From assembly GCA_050249835.1 (NCBI GenBank), contig JBFWPT010000044.1:1-34088 (forward strand): a stretch of 34,088 bases of DNA. Direction: 5' to 3'. Within the stretch, counting starts at the first letter, position 1. The number at the start of each line of letters is the position of its first letter. A program made the position numbers and the translations under genes. The notes under the pieces were generated by a model. The model had not been told where the DNA came from. It ran no database searches and saw only the letters and a list, made by a program, of their open reading frames with translations. Origin of the DNA: Miltoncostaea sp050249835. GTDB taxonomy: Bacteria > Actinomycetota > Thermoleophilia > Miltoncostaeales > Miltoncostaeaceae. This document shows, in pieces, positions 1 through 7,464 of this stretch.

Positions 1-284
1 TGGTCACGGGCTTCGCGCTCATCGACCACCGCGGGCTCACGCTCGCCGACCTGCCCGACAGCGACTACGGCCGGCGGATCGTCGCCAAGATCGGCCTTCT
101 CGTCGCGATGGCCGTCGTGACGGCGCTGCACGCCTTCTGGCAGGGGCCGCGCGTGCGGCGCGCGGAGGACGCCGGGGACCCGGAGGCCGCGGGGCGCTGG
201 CGCCGCCTCGGGATCGTGTTCGACGCCTTCCTGCTGCTCGCCGCCCTCGCGACCCTCTGGCTCGCGGTGTCCCTCGTTCCCTAG
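1..284 (+). CDS. CopD-like membrane protein, C-terminal fragment
   Basis: An open frame enters from the left edge and ends at TAG 282-284, giving 93 visible residues. Two hydrophobic segments are seen, one beginning KIGLLVAMAVVTALHAFW and one beginning FDAFLLLAALATLWLAVSL. They are separated by a charged Arg/Glu/Asp-rich loop. A Lys-led helix, a basic loop ending in Arg-Arg-Leu and a last helix resemble the C-terminal end of copper resistance D (CopD) family proteins, but the copper-binding part would lie outside the window. The family is therefore a tentative match, and another small integral membrane protein is possible. It converges on gdhA, and the two stop codons share one CTAG. Confidence 0.5.
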   Translation, partial: VTGFALIDHRGLTLADLPDSDYGRRIVAKIGLLVAMAVVTALHAFWQGPRVRRAEDAGDPEAAGRWRRLGIVFDAFLLLAALATLWLAVSLVP

Positions 285-289
285 ACGAG
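273..289. terminator. Inverted repeat over the CopD-like/gdhA convergent stops
   Basis: CTCGT (273-277) and ACGAG (285-289) form a 5-bp perfect inverted repeat. Its 7-base loop holds the shared CTAG at 281-284, which is the end of both converging genes. The stem is short and has no T tract, so terminator function is inferred from position only. Confidence 0.35.
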
Positions 290-1645
290 CCCCAGGGCGA
301 GCATCGCGTCGGCCACGGCGATGAACCCGGCGATGTTCGCGCCCGCGACGTAGTCGCCGGGGGTGCCGTACTCCTCGGCCGTGGTCGCGCAGCGCTCGTG
401 GATGGCGCGCATGATCTCCCCGAGCCGCTCCTCCGTGTACTCGAAGGTCCACGAGTCGCGCGTCGCGTTCTGCTGCATCTCCAGGGCGGAGGTCGCCACG
501 CCGCCCGCGTTGGCGGCCTTGCCGGGCGCGAACATCACCCCCTCGGACACGAGCAGGCGGACCGCGTCGGGCATCGTCGGCATGTTGGCGCCCTCGGCCA
601 CGACGATGCACCCGCCGTCCACGAGGCGCCGCGCGTCGGCCGCGCTGATCTCGTTCTGGGTGGCGCAGGGGAGCGCGACCTCGCAGGGCACCTCCCAGAC
701 GCACCCGCCTTCGACGTGACGGGCGCCCTCGCGGCGGGCCGCGTACTCGGTGAGCCGCCCGCGCTCGCGCTCCTTGACCTGCTTCAGCAGGGCCACGTCG
801 ATCCCGGCCTCGTCCACGATGTAGCCGCCCGAGTCCGAGCACGAGACCACCTGGGCGCCGAGGTCCCGCGCCTTCTCGACGGTGTGGATGGCGACGTTGC
901 CGGACCCCGAGACGACCACCCGCCGGCCGCTCAGGGACCGCCCCGTCGTCTGGAGCATCTCCTCGGTGAAGATCGCGAGGCCGTAGCCCGTGGCCTCGCG
1001 CCGCACCTGCGCGCCGCCCACGCCGAGGGCCTTTCCGGTCAGCACGCCCGACTCGTAGCGGTTGGTGATGCGCTTGTACTGGCCGAACATGTAGCCGATC
1101 TCGCGCTCGCCCACGCCGATGTCGCCGGCCGGGACGTCCGTGTACTCGCCGAGGTGACGGTAGAGCTCGGTCATGAACGACTGGCAGAAGCGCATGACCT
1201 CGTCGTCGCTGCGCCCGTGCGGGTCGAAGTCGGAGCCGCCCTTGCCGCCGCCGATCGGCATCCCGCTGAGGGCGTTCTTGAACACCTGCTCGAAGCCGAG
1301 GAACTTGATGACCCCGGCGTAGACCGAGGGGTGGAAGCGCATCCCGCCCTTGAACGGGCCGAGGGCGCTGTTGAACTCCACCCGGAAGCCGCGGTTGATG
1401 CGCACCCGCCCGGCGTCGTCCACCCACGGCACGCGGAAGATGATCTGGCGCTCCGGCTCGCAGAGGCGCTCCAGGATGCCCGCCTCGGCGTAGCAGGGGT
1501 GCTTCGCGACGACGGGCCCGAGGCTCTCCAGCACCTCCCCCACCGCCTGGTGGAACTCGGCCTCGCCGGGGTTGCGGGCCAGGACCTCGCGGTAGACGGC
1601 CGTGAGGCGGGGGGTCAGCGGCCGGGTGGCGGTGGGATCCGGCAT
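281..1645 (-). CDS. gdhA: Glutamate dehydrogenase (hexameric, NADP-type)
   Basis: This 454-residue protein makes glutamate from 2-oxoglutarate and ammonium in the cytoplasm. It matches the hexameric bacterial GdhA family (about 450 residues). The substrate-binding stretch GPFKGGMRFHPSV, the catalytic-lysine loop PIGGGKGGSDFDPHG and the Rossmann glycine motif VVSGSGNVAIH are all visible. The frame stays open upstream to 1762. I place the start at ATG 1645 because a GGAG sits about seven bases before it and the protein then begins where GdhA proteins begin. NADP rather than NAD use is inferred from family and length. It is divergent from the ferredoxin gene. The stretch between them looks like a long, structured leader (separate entry). 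The stop TAG shares a CTAG with the left-hand gene. Confidence 0.95.
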   Translation of the reverse strand: MPDPTATRPLTPRLTAVYREVLARNPGEAEFHQAVGEVLESLGPVVAKHPCYAEAGILERLCEPERQIIFRVPWVDDAGRVRINRGFRVEFNSALGPFKGGMRFHPSVYAGVIKFLGFEQVFKNALSGMPIGGGKGGSDFDPHGRSDDEVMRFCQSFMTELYRHLGEYTDVPAGDIGVGEREIGYMFGQYKRITNRYESGVLTGKALGVGGAQVRREATGYGLAIFTEEMLQTTGRSLSGRRVVVSGSGNVAIHTVEKARDLGAQVVSCSDSGGYIVDEAGIDVALLKQVKERERGRLTEYAARREGARHVEGGCVWEVPCEVALPCATQNEISAADARRLVDGGCIVVAEGANMPTMPDAVRLLVSEGVMFAPGKAANAGGVATSALEMQQNATRDSWTFEYTEERLGEIMRAIHERCATTAEEYGTPGDYVAGANIAGFIAVADAMLALGLV

Positions 1646-1778
1646 TGGGGGGCTCCAGTCGTCCGGGAGTGGCGTCTCCGGGAAGGACGCCGTGGCGAGG
1701 ATCCCATCGGGCCGGCGGCCGGGCGCCCCCCGGACGGATGGCCCGGTCGGGGGGCAGTACATCGTAATGCGAAGTATA
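1646..1778 (-). promoter_or_regulatory. gdhA promoter and structured leader
   Basis: On the minus strand TATACT (1778-1773) and TACGAT (1766-1761) are possible -10 boxes, giving a leader of about 105-120 bases before the gdhA ATG. The leader can fold. GGCGTC and GACGCC (1671-1676 with 1686-1691) pair perfectly around a 9-base loop, a CCATC/GATGG pair encloses a GC-rich inner helix, and a CTCC just upstream can pair with the GGAG ribosome site. Most other genes here have very short leaders, so this one stands out. No known riboswitch consensus is recognised. Confidence 0.4.
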
Positions 1779-1788
1779 ATCCCGGCCG
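1775..1788 (+). promoter_or_regulatory. Leaderless promoter of the ferredoxin gene
   Basis: A perfect TATAAT lies at 1775-1780 and is followed by seven bases and the GTG start at 1788. Transcription would begin at or next to the start codon, and no Shine-Dalgarno sequence is present. No good -35 hexamer is seen. The box overlaps the candidate TATACT -10 of the divergent gdhA promoter. Confidence 0.7.
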
Positions 1789-2114
1789 TGGCCTACGTCA
1801 TCACCGAGCCCTGCGTCGGGGTGGTCGACACCGTCTGCGCCGAGGCCTGCCCGGTGGACTGCATCCACCCGCGGCCCGGCGAGGAGGGCTTCGCGCAGGC
1901 CCGCATCCTCCACATCGACCCGTGGGAGTGCATCGACTGCTCCGCGTGCATGGAGGTCTGCCCCGTGGAGGCGCCGATGCTGGAGGCCGACGTCCCCGAG
2001 AGATGGGAACCGTTCAGCGCGATCAACCGCGCGTACTACGCGCAGGACCCGGCGACCGCCGCCGGCATGCTGGACCGGCACCTCACCACGCGTCCGCCCG
2101 GGGCCCCATGGTGA
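1788..2114 (+). CDS. fdxA: 7Fe ferredoxin (FdxA-type)
   Basis: This 108-residue electron carrier has eight cysteines (9, 17, 21, 25, 48, 51, 54, 58). The N-terminal CX7C with CX3C, and the second motif CIDCSACMEVCP, are the pattern of 7Fe ferredoxins with one 3Fe-4S and one 4Fe-4S cluster. Both the YVITEPC start and the C-terminal stretch WEPFSAINRAYYA are typical of actinobacterial FdxA. The start is GTG 1788, because homologous proteins start with this (A/T)YVITEPC sequence and a perfect -10 box sits seven bases upstream. An in-frame ATG at 1767 lies inside the promoter and is less likely. It could supply electrons to the nearby sulfite reductase, but that is inference from proximity. Confidence 0.93.
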   Translation: MAYVITEPCVGVVDTVCAEACPVDCIHPRPGEEGFAQARILHIDPWECIDCSACMEVCPVEAPMLEADVPERWEPFSAINRAYYAQDPATAAGMLDRHLTTRPPGAPW

Positions 2115-2138
2115 CGGGGCCCGGCGACGGGGAGACGC

Positions 2139-2166
2139 GGCCGGGCGATCGACTGATCGCCCGGCC
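2139..2166. terminator. Bidirectional terminator between fdxA and the sulfurtransferase
   Basis: GGCCGGGCGATC (2139-2150) and GATCGCCCGGCC (2155-2166) form a perfect 12-bp stem with the 4-base loop GACT. It lies between two converging genes, 24 bases after the fdxA stop and 17 bases after the cysA2 stop. There is no T tract on either side. Stem length and position make it the clearest hairpin terminator in the window. Confidence 0.8.
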
Positions 2167-2183
2167 GAGGCCCGGATGTCGAG

Positions 2184-3029
2184 CTACCGCTCGACCGGCA
2201 CGCCCACCAGGCTGCCGTACTCGGTCCAGGAGCCGTCGTAGTTGCGGACGCGGTCGTACCCGAGCAGCTCGTGGAGCACGAACCAGGAGTGGCTCGACCG
2301 CTCGCCGATTCGGCAGTAGGTGATGACGTCCGTGTCGGGGGTCACGCCGACGCCGGCGTAGAGGGTGGCGAGCTCCTCGTCGTCGCGGAAGGAGCCGTCG
2401 TCGCGGGCCGTGACGGCCCACGGGACGTTGGCGGCGCCGGGGATGTGCCCGGGCACCTGGGCCTGCTCCTGCGGCAGGTGCGGCGGGGCGACCAGCTCGC
2501 CGGAGAACTCGGCGGGGCTGCGGACGTCCACCATGGTCGCGCCGTCCACGCCGATGTGGGCGAGCACCTCGTCGCGGTGGGCGCGGAAGCCGGGGCGCTC
2601 CGGGCCGAGGGGGCCGGGGTCGGCGGCCGCGGTCTCCGGCACGTCGGTCACCACGTCGCGGTCCTCGAGCTCCCACTTCTTGCGGCCGCCGTCCATCAGG
2701 CGCACCCGGTCGAAGCCGCGGTGGCGGAGGAGCCAGTAGGCGTAGGCGGCGAACCAGTTGTTGTTGCCGCCGTAGAGGACGACGGTGGTCTCCGGGCCGA
2801 CGCCCGAGCGGCCGAGCAGGGCGGCGAGCTCGTCCTGGCCGATCACCTCGCGGCGCAGCCCCTCGTGGAGGTCGTCGCGCCAGTGCCAGGCGATGGCGCC
2901 CGGGATGTGGCCGAGGCCGTAGGCCGTGGTGTCCTCGTCGACCTCGATGAGGCGGACGTCGTCGCCGGCGCCGAGCGCGGCCACCTCGTCGGTGGACGTC
3001 AGGACGCGCTCACGTGCTGCTGTGGTCAT
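2184..3029 (-). CDS. cysA2: Thiosulfate/3-mercaptopyruvate sulfurtransferase (two-domain rhodanese)
   Basis: This 281-residue tandem rhodanese transfers sulfane sulfur to cyanide or another thiol acceptor in the cytoplasm. The C-terminal domain carries the active loop CRIGERSS with the catalytic Cys at residue 239. The N-terminal domain has no cysteine at the matching place (YGGNNNWFAAYAYW), as usual for the inactive half. DGSWTEYGSLVGVPVE near the C-terminus is typical of mycobacterial CysA2/CysA3. The start is ATG 3029 with GGGAG six bases upstream. An ATG two codons earlier lies closer to that site. The 5' end overlaps the zinc-ribbon gene by 20 bp, so it is probably the last gene of the sulfite reductase operon. 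The natural acceptor is unknown. Confidence 0.93.
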   Translation of the reverse strand: MTTAARERVLTSTDEVAALGAGDDVRLIEVDEDTTAYGLGHIPGAIAWHWRDDLHEGLRREVIGQDELAALLGRSGVGPETTVVLYGGNNNWFAAYAYWLLRHRGFDRVRLMDGGRKKWELEDRDVVTDVPETAAADPGPLGPERPGFRAHRDEVLAHIGVDGATMVDVRSPAEFSGELVAPPHLPQEQAQVPGHIPGAANVPWAVTARDDGSFRDDEELATLYAGVGVTPDTDVITYCRIGERSSHSWFVLHELLGYDRVRNYDGSWTEYGSLVGVPVER

Positions 3030-3204
3030 TCCCATCTCCCTGATCGGTGGTGATCTCGTCGGGTCCGAGGCCGGCAAAGCGCAGGCCGAAACGGCGGTCG
3101 CAGTCGGGGCACCAGTGGAGGCCCTGGAGGCCGTTGCCCCCCGGGCGCAGGTCGCCCTCGCCGCAGTACGGGCAGTGGAACGGCGCCAGGCGGGTCGTGC
3201 TCAT
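3010..3204 (-). CDS. Small zinc-ribbon protein of the sulfite reductase operon
   Basis: This 64-residue protein has two CXXC pairs (Cys11/Cys14 and Cys32/Cys35) spaced like a rubredoxin-type zinc ribbon, followed by an acidic, Asp/His-rich tail. Its ATG overlaps the sirA stop in an ATGA, and its 3' end overlaps the sulfurtransferase start by 20 bp. Translational coupling on both sides makes it a real gene despite its size. I recall small proteins of this sort beside sulfite reductase genes in other actinobacteria. The function is not established. A metal- or sulfur-handling helper is only a guess. Confidence 0.82.
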   Translation of the reverse strand: MSTTRLAPFHCPYCGEGDLRPGGNGLQGLHWCPDCDRRFGLRFAGLGPDEITTDQGDGNDHSST

Positions 3205-4847
3205 GCGACGGCCGCCACGGCCGGCTGCAGCCAGGCGTCGTCGGCGCGCGCGGCCCACGCGTGGAAGGGCTCGTCCTCGTCGCGGGTGTCGAGGAAGCGG
3301 CGCAGGAGCCCCTCCAGGTAGTCCTCGAGCTCGTCGCCGCGCACCCGCAGGGCCTTCACCCGGCGGCCGACGGCGGCGTCCGGGCCGAGGTGCCCGCCCA
3401 CGTGCACCTGGAAGCCCTCCACCCGCGTGCCGTCCTCGCCGGGCATCAGCGAACCGAGCAGGCCGATGTCGGCGACCTGCACGCGCGCGCACGAGTTGGG
3501 GCACCCGTTGACGTGGATGCGCACGGGCTCCTCGAGGTCCGGCAGGCGGCACTCGAGGGCGCGCACGAGGGCGTCGGTGCGGACCTTCGTCTCGGCCACC
3601 GCGATCTTGCAGAACTCGTTCCCGGTGCACGACATGGCGCCGCCGCGGAGCGGCCCCGGGTGGACGACGAGGTCCATCTCCTCCAGCGCGGCGACGAGGG
3701 GGTCGACCCCGCCGGCCTCGACGTCGAGCACGACGATCTTCTGGCGCGTGGTGAGGCGCACGCGGCCGGCCCCGAAGCGGTCCGCCAGGTCGGCGACCCG
3801 CTCCAGCTCGCTCCCGGACGTGCGGCCGGCCCGGGGGGCGGCCCCGACGTAGTGCCGCCCGTCCGCCTGCTCGAACACGCCCACGTGGTCGCGCTGGGCC
3901 GAGGTGGACGGCGCCGGCGCGGGGCCGTCGCCGAGCGGCGCCGTCAGGTACTCGGCCTCGAGCACCTCGCGCACCCGCTCCGGCCCCCAGTCGTCTACCA
4001 GGAACTTGAACCGCGCGTGGTTGCGGGAGCGGCGGAACCCGTAGTCGCGGAACAGGCCCGCCACGCCGGCCCACACCTCGCCGACGCGCTCCGGCGGCAC
4101 GAAGGCGCCGACCCGGCGGGCGAGGCGCGGCGCGGGCCCGAGGCCCCCGCCCACCCAGAGGTCGTAGCCGACGCGGCCGTCCGGGTGGCGCACCCCGACG
4201 AACGAGACGTCGTTGATCTCGTGCTGGGCGCAGTGGTCCGCGCACCCGGCCACGGAGGTCTTGAACTTGCGGGGCAGGTTCGAGAACGCGGGGTCGAGCA
4301 GGTGCGCCTCGACCGCCGCGATGTGCGGCGTGGCGTCGATCAGCTCCCGGCCGTCGACGCCGGCGAGGGGGCAGCCGATGGTGGTGCGGGGCACGTCGCC
4401 GCAGGCCTGCGCGGTGCTCAGGCCGGCGGCCTCCAGCTCGTCCCAGATCGCCGGGACGTCCTCGATGCGGATCCAGTGGAACTGGACGTTCTGCCGGTCG
4501 GTCACGTCGGCGACGTCACGCCCGTACCGGCGGGCGATGCCGCCGACGGTGCGCAGCTGGTCGCTCGTGAGGCGCCCGCCGGGGATGCGGACGCGCATCA
4601 TGAAGTGCTCGTCCTCCACCTCCTCGACGTCGCCCGTCGCCCCCTGCCGGCGCTGGGTGTAGAGGCCCCACCAGCGGAACCGCCCGCGCAGGTCGTCGGG
4701 GTGGATGGAGCGGAAGCCGTCCCGCGCGTAGCGGTCGACGATCCGCGCGCGGACGTTGAGCCCGTCGTCGTCGCGCTTCACCCGCTCGCTGCTGTTCAGC
4801 GGCTCGCGGTGACCCCGCGCCCACTGACCCCCGGCCCGTCGTGACAC
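3201..4847 (-). CDS. sirA: Ferredoxin-dependent assimilatory sulfite reductase (siroheme, 4Fe-4S)
   Basis: This 548-residue cytoplasmic enzyme reduces sulfite to sulfide with electrons from ferredoxin. The cluster/siroheme cysteines are CTGNEFC (408 and 414) and CPNSC (450 and 454). It aligns end to end with my memory of Mycobacterium tuberculosis SirA/NirA (555 residues), including the start GQWARGHREPLN. Tyr63 (GRFRWWGLYTQR) and Cys150 (QACGDVPR) match the Tyr69-Cys161 pair that is cross-linked beside siroheme in that enzyme, which favours sulfite over nitrite. The start is GTG 4847 behind a strong GAGGGGAGGG site. It leads a tight operon with the zinc ribbon and sulfurtransferase. No cysH or cysD/N is in the window. 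Confidence 0.92.
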   Translation of the reverse strand: MSRRAGGQWARGHREPLNSSERVKRDDDGLNVRARIVDRYARDGFRSIHPDDLRGRFRWWGLYTQRRQGATGDVEEVEDEHFMMRVRIPGGRLTSDQLRTVGGIARRYGRDVADVTDRQNVQFHWIRIEDVPAIWDELEAAGLSTAQACGDVPRTTIGCPLAGVDGRELIDATPHIAAVEAHLLDPAFSNLPRKFKTSVAGCADHCAQHEINDVSFVGVRHPDGRVGYDLWVGGGLGPAPRLARRVGAFVPPERVGEVWAGVAGLFRDYGFRRSRNHARFKFLVDDWGPERVREVLEAEYLTAPLGDGPAPAPSTSAQRDHVGVFEQADGRHYVGAAPRAGRTSGSELERVADLADRFGAGRVRLTTRQKIVVLDVEAGGVDPLVAALEEMDLVVHPGPLRGGAMSCTGNEFCKIAVAETKVRTDALVRALECRLPDLEEPVRIHVNGCPNSCARVQVADIGLLGSLMPGEDGTRVEGFQVHVGGHLGPDAAVGRRVKALRVRGDELEDYLEGLLRRFLDTRDEDEPFHAWAARADDAWLQPAVAAVA

Positions 4848-4864
4848 GCACCCTCCCCTCGAAA

Positions 4865-4907
4865 GGCGCTATTCCCGGCGCCTATTCCAGTAATGGCGGC
4901 AACCATA
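4865..4907 (-). promoter_or_regulatory. sirA promoter with repeats in the leader
   Basis: On the minus strand TATGGT (4907-4902) is a good -10 box, and TTGCGC about 19 bases upstream is a weak -35. The predicted leader is about 48 bases and holds the Shine-Dalgarno sequence. Inside it two near-copies occur 13 bp apart: GGCGCTATTCC (4865-4875, plus strand) and GGCGCCTATTCC (4878-4889). They could be regulator half-sites. Confidence 0.45.
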
Positions 4908-4960
4908 TCGGACTACGATGTTCTTTGCGCAAGGGGCGGCGGTGCGGCGGACGGCATCGC

Positions 4961-4973
4961 TAGCCTGCGGGCG
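4961..4973 (+). promoter_or_regulatory. Leaderless promoter of the MarR gene
   Basis: TAGCCT (4961-4966) fits TANNNT and is followed by seven bases and the ATG at 4974. No Shine-Dalgarno sequence is seen, so a leaderless transcript is predicted. Confidence 0.55.
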
Positions 4974-5399
4974 ATGACCAGCCCCGCCGACCGCGCGGTC
5001 ACGCCGGAGGACTACCGCGACGCCGCCGCGCTCCGGGAGGGGCTGCGCCGGTTCATGCGGCGCAGCGAGGAGATCGCCGCCGCCAACGGGCTCACGCCGC
5101 AGCGGCACCTGCTGCTGCTGCTCGTGAAGGGCGCGCCCGACGGCAGCGAGCGCGCGACGGTCACCGACCTCGCGCGGCGGATGCAGCTCGCCCAGAACAC
5201 CGTCACCGACCTGGTGGCCCGCGCCGAGGCGGCCGGGCTCCTGGCGCGCGACGCGTCCCCCGACGACGGCCGCAGCACCCTGCTGCGCCTCACCCCCGAG
5301 GGCGAGCGGCGCCTGGCCGGCACCGTCGGGAACCTGCGCGACGACCGGGCACGGCTGGCGGCGCTCGTCCGCTCGCTCGGATCGATGGGGCGCCGGTGA
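4974..5399 (+). CDS. MarR-family transcriptional regulator
   Basis: This 141-residue winged-helix protein has a MarR core: a dimer helix, the recognition region ATVTDLARRMQLAQNTVTDLVARAEAAGLLAR (roughly residues 60-92), then the wing DASPDDGRSTLLRLTPEGERRL. The frame is open further upstream, but ATG 4974 places the usual N-terminus seven bases after a TAGCCT box. It is divergent from sirA. Its stop overlaps the GTG of xthA in a GTGA, so the two are translated together. The ligand is unknown. Candidate targets are its own operon and the sirA operon across the 126-bp gap. Confidence 0.9.
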   Translation: MTSPADRAVTPEDYRDAAALREGLRRFMRRSEEIAAANGLTPQRHLLLLLVKGAPDGSERATVTDLARRMQLAQNTVTDLVARAEAAGLLARDASPDDGRSTLLRLTPEGERRLAGTVGNLRDDRARLAALVRSLGSMGRR

Positions 5400-6262
5400 G
5401 GATCGCCACCTGGAACGTCAACTCGGTGAAGCAGCGGATGCCGCGGCTGCTGCCGTGGCTGGACGAGCGGGCGCCGGACGTCGTGTGCCTGCAGGAGACG
5501 AAGCTCGGCGACGAGGTGTTCGCGGGGCTCCTCGACGACGAGCTCGCCGCGCGCGGGTACGAGGTGGCGGCCTTCGGGCAGGGCGGCTGGAACGGCGTGG
5601 CGATCCTGTCGCGGGTGGGGCTGGACGACGTCGTCCGCGGGGTCGCCGGCGCGCCGGACTGGGACGGCGTCGCGGAGGCCCGCGCCCTCGCCGCCACCTG
5701 CGGCGGCGTGCGGGTCCACTCCCTCTACGTCCCGAACGGGCGGCAGCCCGACTCCGACCACTACCGCTACAAGCTGGAGTGGCTCGCCGCGCTGCGCGAC
5801 GTCGTGGCCGCCGGCCCCGCCGACGCCGTGGTCGCGGGCGACATGAACATCGCGCCCGCCGACGAGGACGTCTTCGACCCCGGGGCGTACGAGGGCCAGA
5901 CGCACGTGACCCCGCCCGAGCGGGCGGCGCTGCGGGCGCTGCTCGACCTGGGCCTCCACGACGTGGTGCGCGAGCGCTGGCCCGATTCCCGGGTCTTCAC
6001 CTACTGGGACTACCGCGCCGGGATGTTCCACAAGGACCTGGGGATGCGCATCGACCTGACGCTCGCCTCGGGGCCCGTCGCCGGCCGGGTGCGCGCCGCC
6101 TGGGTCGACCGGCAGGCGCGCAAGGGGACGGGGCCGAGCGACCACGCCCCGGTGATCGTCGACCTCGACGACGCCCCGGACGGCGACATCGGCCCCATGG
6201 TGCCGCCGCCCTCGGCCAAGCCCGCCCGGCGCGGCAGCGCGAAGCTCCCCCAGGCGGAGTAG
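5396..6262 (+). CDS. xthA: Exodeoxyribonuclease III (AP endonuclease)
   Basis: This 288-residue enzyme cuts DNA at abasic sites and removes 3' blocks in base-excision repair. The endonuclease/exonuclease/phosphatase fold motifs are in order: RIATWNVNS (Asn7), LQETK (Glu34), LYVPNG, AGDMNIAP (catalytic Asp and Asn), the DLTLAS loop and the SDHAPVIVDL histidine motif. The last 25 or so residues are a Pro/Arg/Lys-rich tail beyond the usual end. The start is GTG 5396, overlapping the MarR stop, which implies translational coupling. That links an AP endonuclease to a MarR regulator, perhaps as an oxidative or chemical stress unit (inference). Confidence 0.95.
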   Translation: MRIATWNVNSVKQRMPRLLPWLDERAPDVVCLQETKLGDEVFAGLLDDELAARGYEVAAFGQGGWNGVAILSRVGLDDVVRGVAGAPDWDGVAEARALAATCGGVRVHSLYVPNGRQPDSDHYRYKLEWLAALRDVVAAGPADAVVAGDMNIAPADEDVFDPGAYEGQTHVTPPERAALRALLDLGLHDVVRERWPDSRVFTYWDYRAGMFHKDLGMRIDLTLASGPVAGRVRAAWVDRQARKGTGPSDHAPVIVDLDDAPDGDIGPMVPPPSAKPARRGSAKLPQAE

Positions 6263-6286
6263 CGCGCGGGGGGCGGTGCCCTCCGG

Positions 6287-6300
6287 TATGACTCCCGCCG
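6287..6300 (+). promoter_or_regulatory. Possible leaderless promoter of the antiporter gene
   Basis: TATGAC (6287-6292, then T) ends eight bases before ATG 6301. It departs from TANNNT at the last base, but there is no Shine-Dalgarno sequence and the spacing is the same as at other genes here. Confidence 0.4.
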
Positions 6301-7461
6301 ATGGAACTGCCCGAGGGGCTCGACTCACTCCTGGTGATGGTGGTGGTGGCCGCCCTGGCGCCCATCGTCGCCGGGCTGCTGCCGGGGCCGCGCATCCCCG
6401 AGGTGGTGCTGCTGCTGGTCGCGGGCGTCGTCATCGGCCCCGAGGTGCTCGACCTGGCGCAGACCGAGTCCGCGATCGTCCTGATCGCCAACGTCGGGCT
6501 CGGCTTCCTGTTCTTCCTCGCCGGCTACGAGCTGGACCTGACCGTCCTGCGCGGGCGGGAGGGCGCCAGGGCGGGCGGCGCCTGGCTGATCGCGATGCTC
6601 GCGTCGCTGGCCGTCACCGGCGCGCTGGCTGCCGGCGGGTACGTCCACGCCTTTCTGCCCGTCGCCATCGCGCTCACCACCACCGCGCTCGGCACGCTGA
6701 TGCCGATCCTGCGCGACGGCGGGGAGATGACCGGCGGCCTCGGCCGGGCGATCCTCGCCAACGGGGCGGTCGGGGAGTTCCTCCCGATCCTCGCGATCTC
6801 CCTGTTCCTGAGCACCACGGGCGCGTGGCACTCCCTGGTCCTCCTCGCCGGGTTCGGGCTCGCCGCGGCGCTCGTCGTTCCGCTCCACAACTGGATGCGG
6901 CGCCACCCCATCGGGAGGCTCGTCGACCTCGGCGCGGAGACCTCCTCGCAGACGACGGTGCGCCTGGCCGTCGTGCTGCTCGTCGCGCTGCTCGTCCTCG
7001 CCGGCGAGCTCGGCCTGGACGTCGTGCTCGGCGCGTTCGCCGCCGGGATCGTGCTCCGGCGCGCCCTGCCGGAGGGCCACCACAGTCTCGACCGCAAGCT
7101 GGAGGGCATCGCGTTCGGCTTCTTCATCCCCGCGTTCTTCGTGGAGTCGGGGATGCGGATCGACATCGACTCGATCCTGGAGTCGCCGGACCGGATGTTC
7201 GTGTTCTTCGGGCTGATCCTGCTGCTGCGCGGGGTGCCGGTGCTGGCCCTCTACCTCCGGGTCCTGCCCGGCCGCCAGCCGCTGCGCCTCGCCCTCTACT
7301 CGGCGACCGGCCTGCCGCTGATCGTCGCGATCACCGAGATCGGCCTCGCCACCGGCGAGATGCGGCCGGAGAACGCCGCCGCCCTCGTCGGCGCGGGGCT
7401 TCTCACGGTCCTCACCCTGCCCATGCTCTCCCGCTCCCTCCGGGGGCCCGGGCGGGAGTGA
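6301..7461 (+). CDS. Cation/proton antiporter (CPA2, Na+/H+ exchanger domain)
   Basis: This 386-residue integral membrane protein has about 12 hydrophobic helices and no cytoplasmic NAD-binding (TrkA-N) domain. Features of the monovalent cation:proton antiporter-2 family are visible: the early IPEVVLLLVAGVVIGPEVLDL helix pair, a GFLFFLAGYELDL segment, and a later helix with FGFFIPAFFVESGMRID. It would exchange Na+ or K+ for protons across the cell membrane. The ion specificity cannot be read from sequence. It stands alone, converging on pyruvate kinase, and its TGA is separated from that gene's stop by only three bases. Confidence 0.88.
   Translation: MELPEGLDSLLVMVVVAALAPIVAGLLPGPRIPEVVLLLVAGVVIGPEVLDLAQTESAIVLIANVGLGFLFFLAGYELDLTVLRGREGARAGGAWLIAMLASLAVTGALAAGGYVHAFLPVAIALTTTALGTLMPILRDGGEMTGGLGRAILANGAVGEFLPILAISLFLSTTGAWHSLVLLAGFGLAAALVVPLHNWMRRHPIGRLVDLGAETSSQTTVRLAVVLLVALLVLAGELGLDVVLGAFAAGIVLRRALPEGHHSLDRKLEGIAFGFFIPAFFVESGMRIDIDSILESPDRMFVFFGLILLLRGVPVLALYLRVLPGRQPLRLALYSATGLPLIVAITEIGLATGEMRPENAAALVGAGLLTVLTLPMLSRSLRGPGRE
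7434..7458. terminator. Possible terminator between antiporter and pyk
   Basis: CTCCC (7434-7438) and GGGAG (7454-7458) enclose a GC-rich core with CCGGG and CCCGG arms. The hairpin lies over the last codons of the antiporter, just before the paired stops TGA-CGA-TCA. No T tract is present. Confidence 0.4.
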
Positions 7462-7464
7462 CGA

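Noticed and set aside
1646..1766. A known riboswitch before gdhA
   Set aside because: Stems are present, but no recognised glutamine, glycine or other aptamer core could be matched.
1767..1787. Earlier ATG for the ferredoxin
   Set aside because: It lies across the TATAAT box and adds residues not found in FdxA proteins. GTG 1788 fits family and promoter.
3261..4844. A 527-codon plus-strand frame opposite sirA, and similar long antisense frames opposite gdhA, pyk, ligD and the exporter
   Set aside because: Composition is Ala/Arg/Gly/Pro/His-rich without motifs, and the opposite strand holds clear enzymes.
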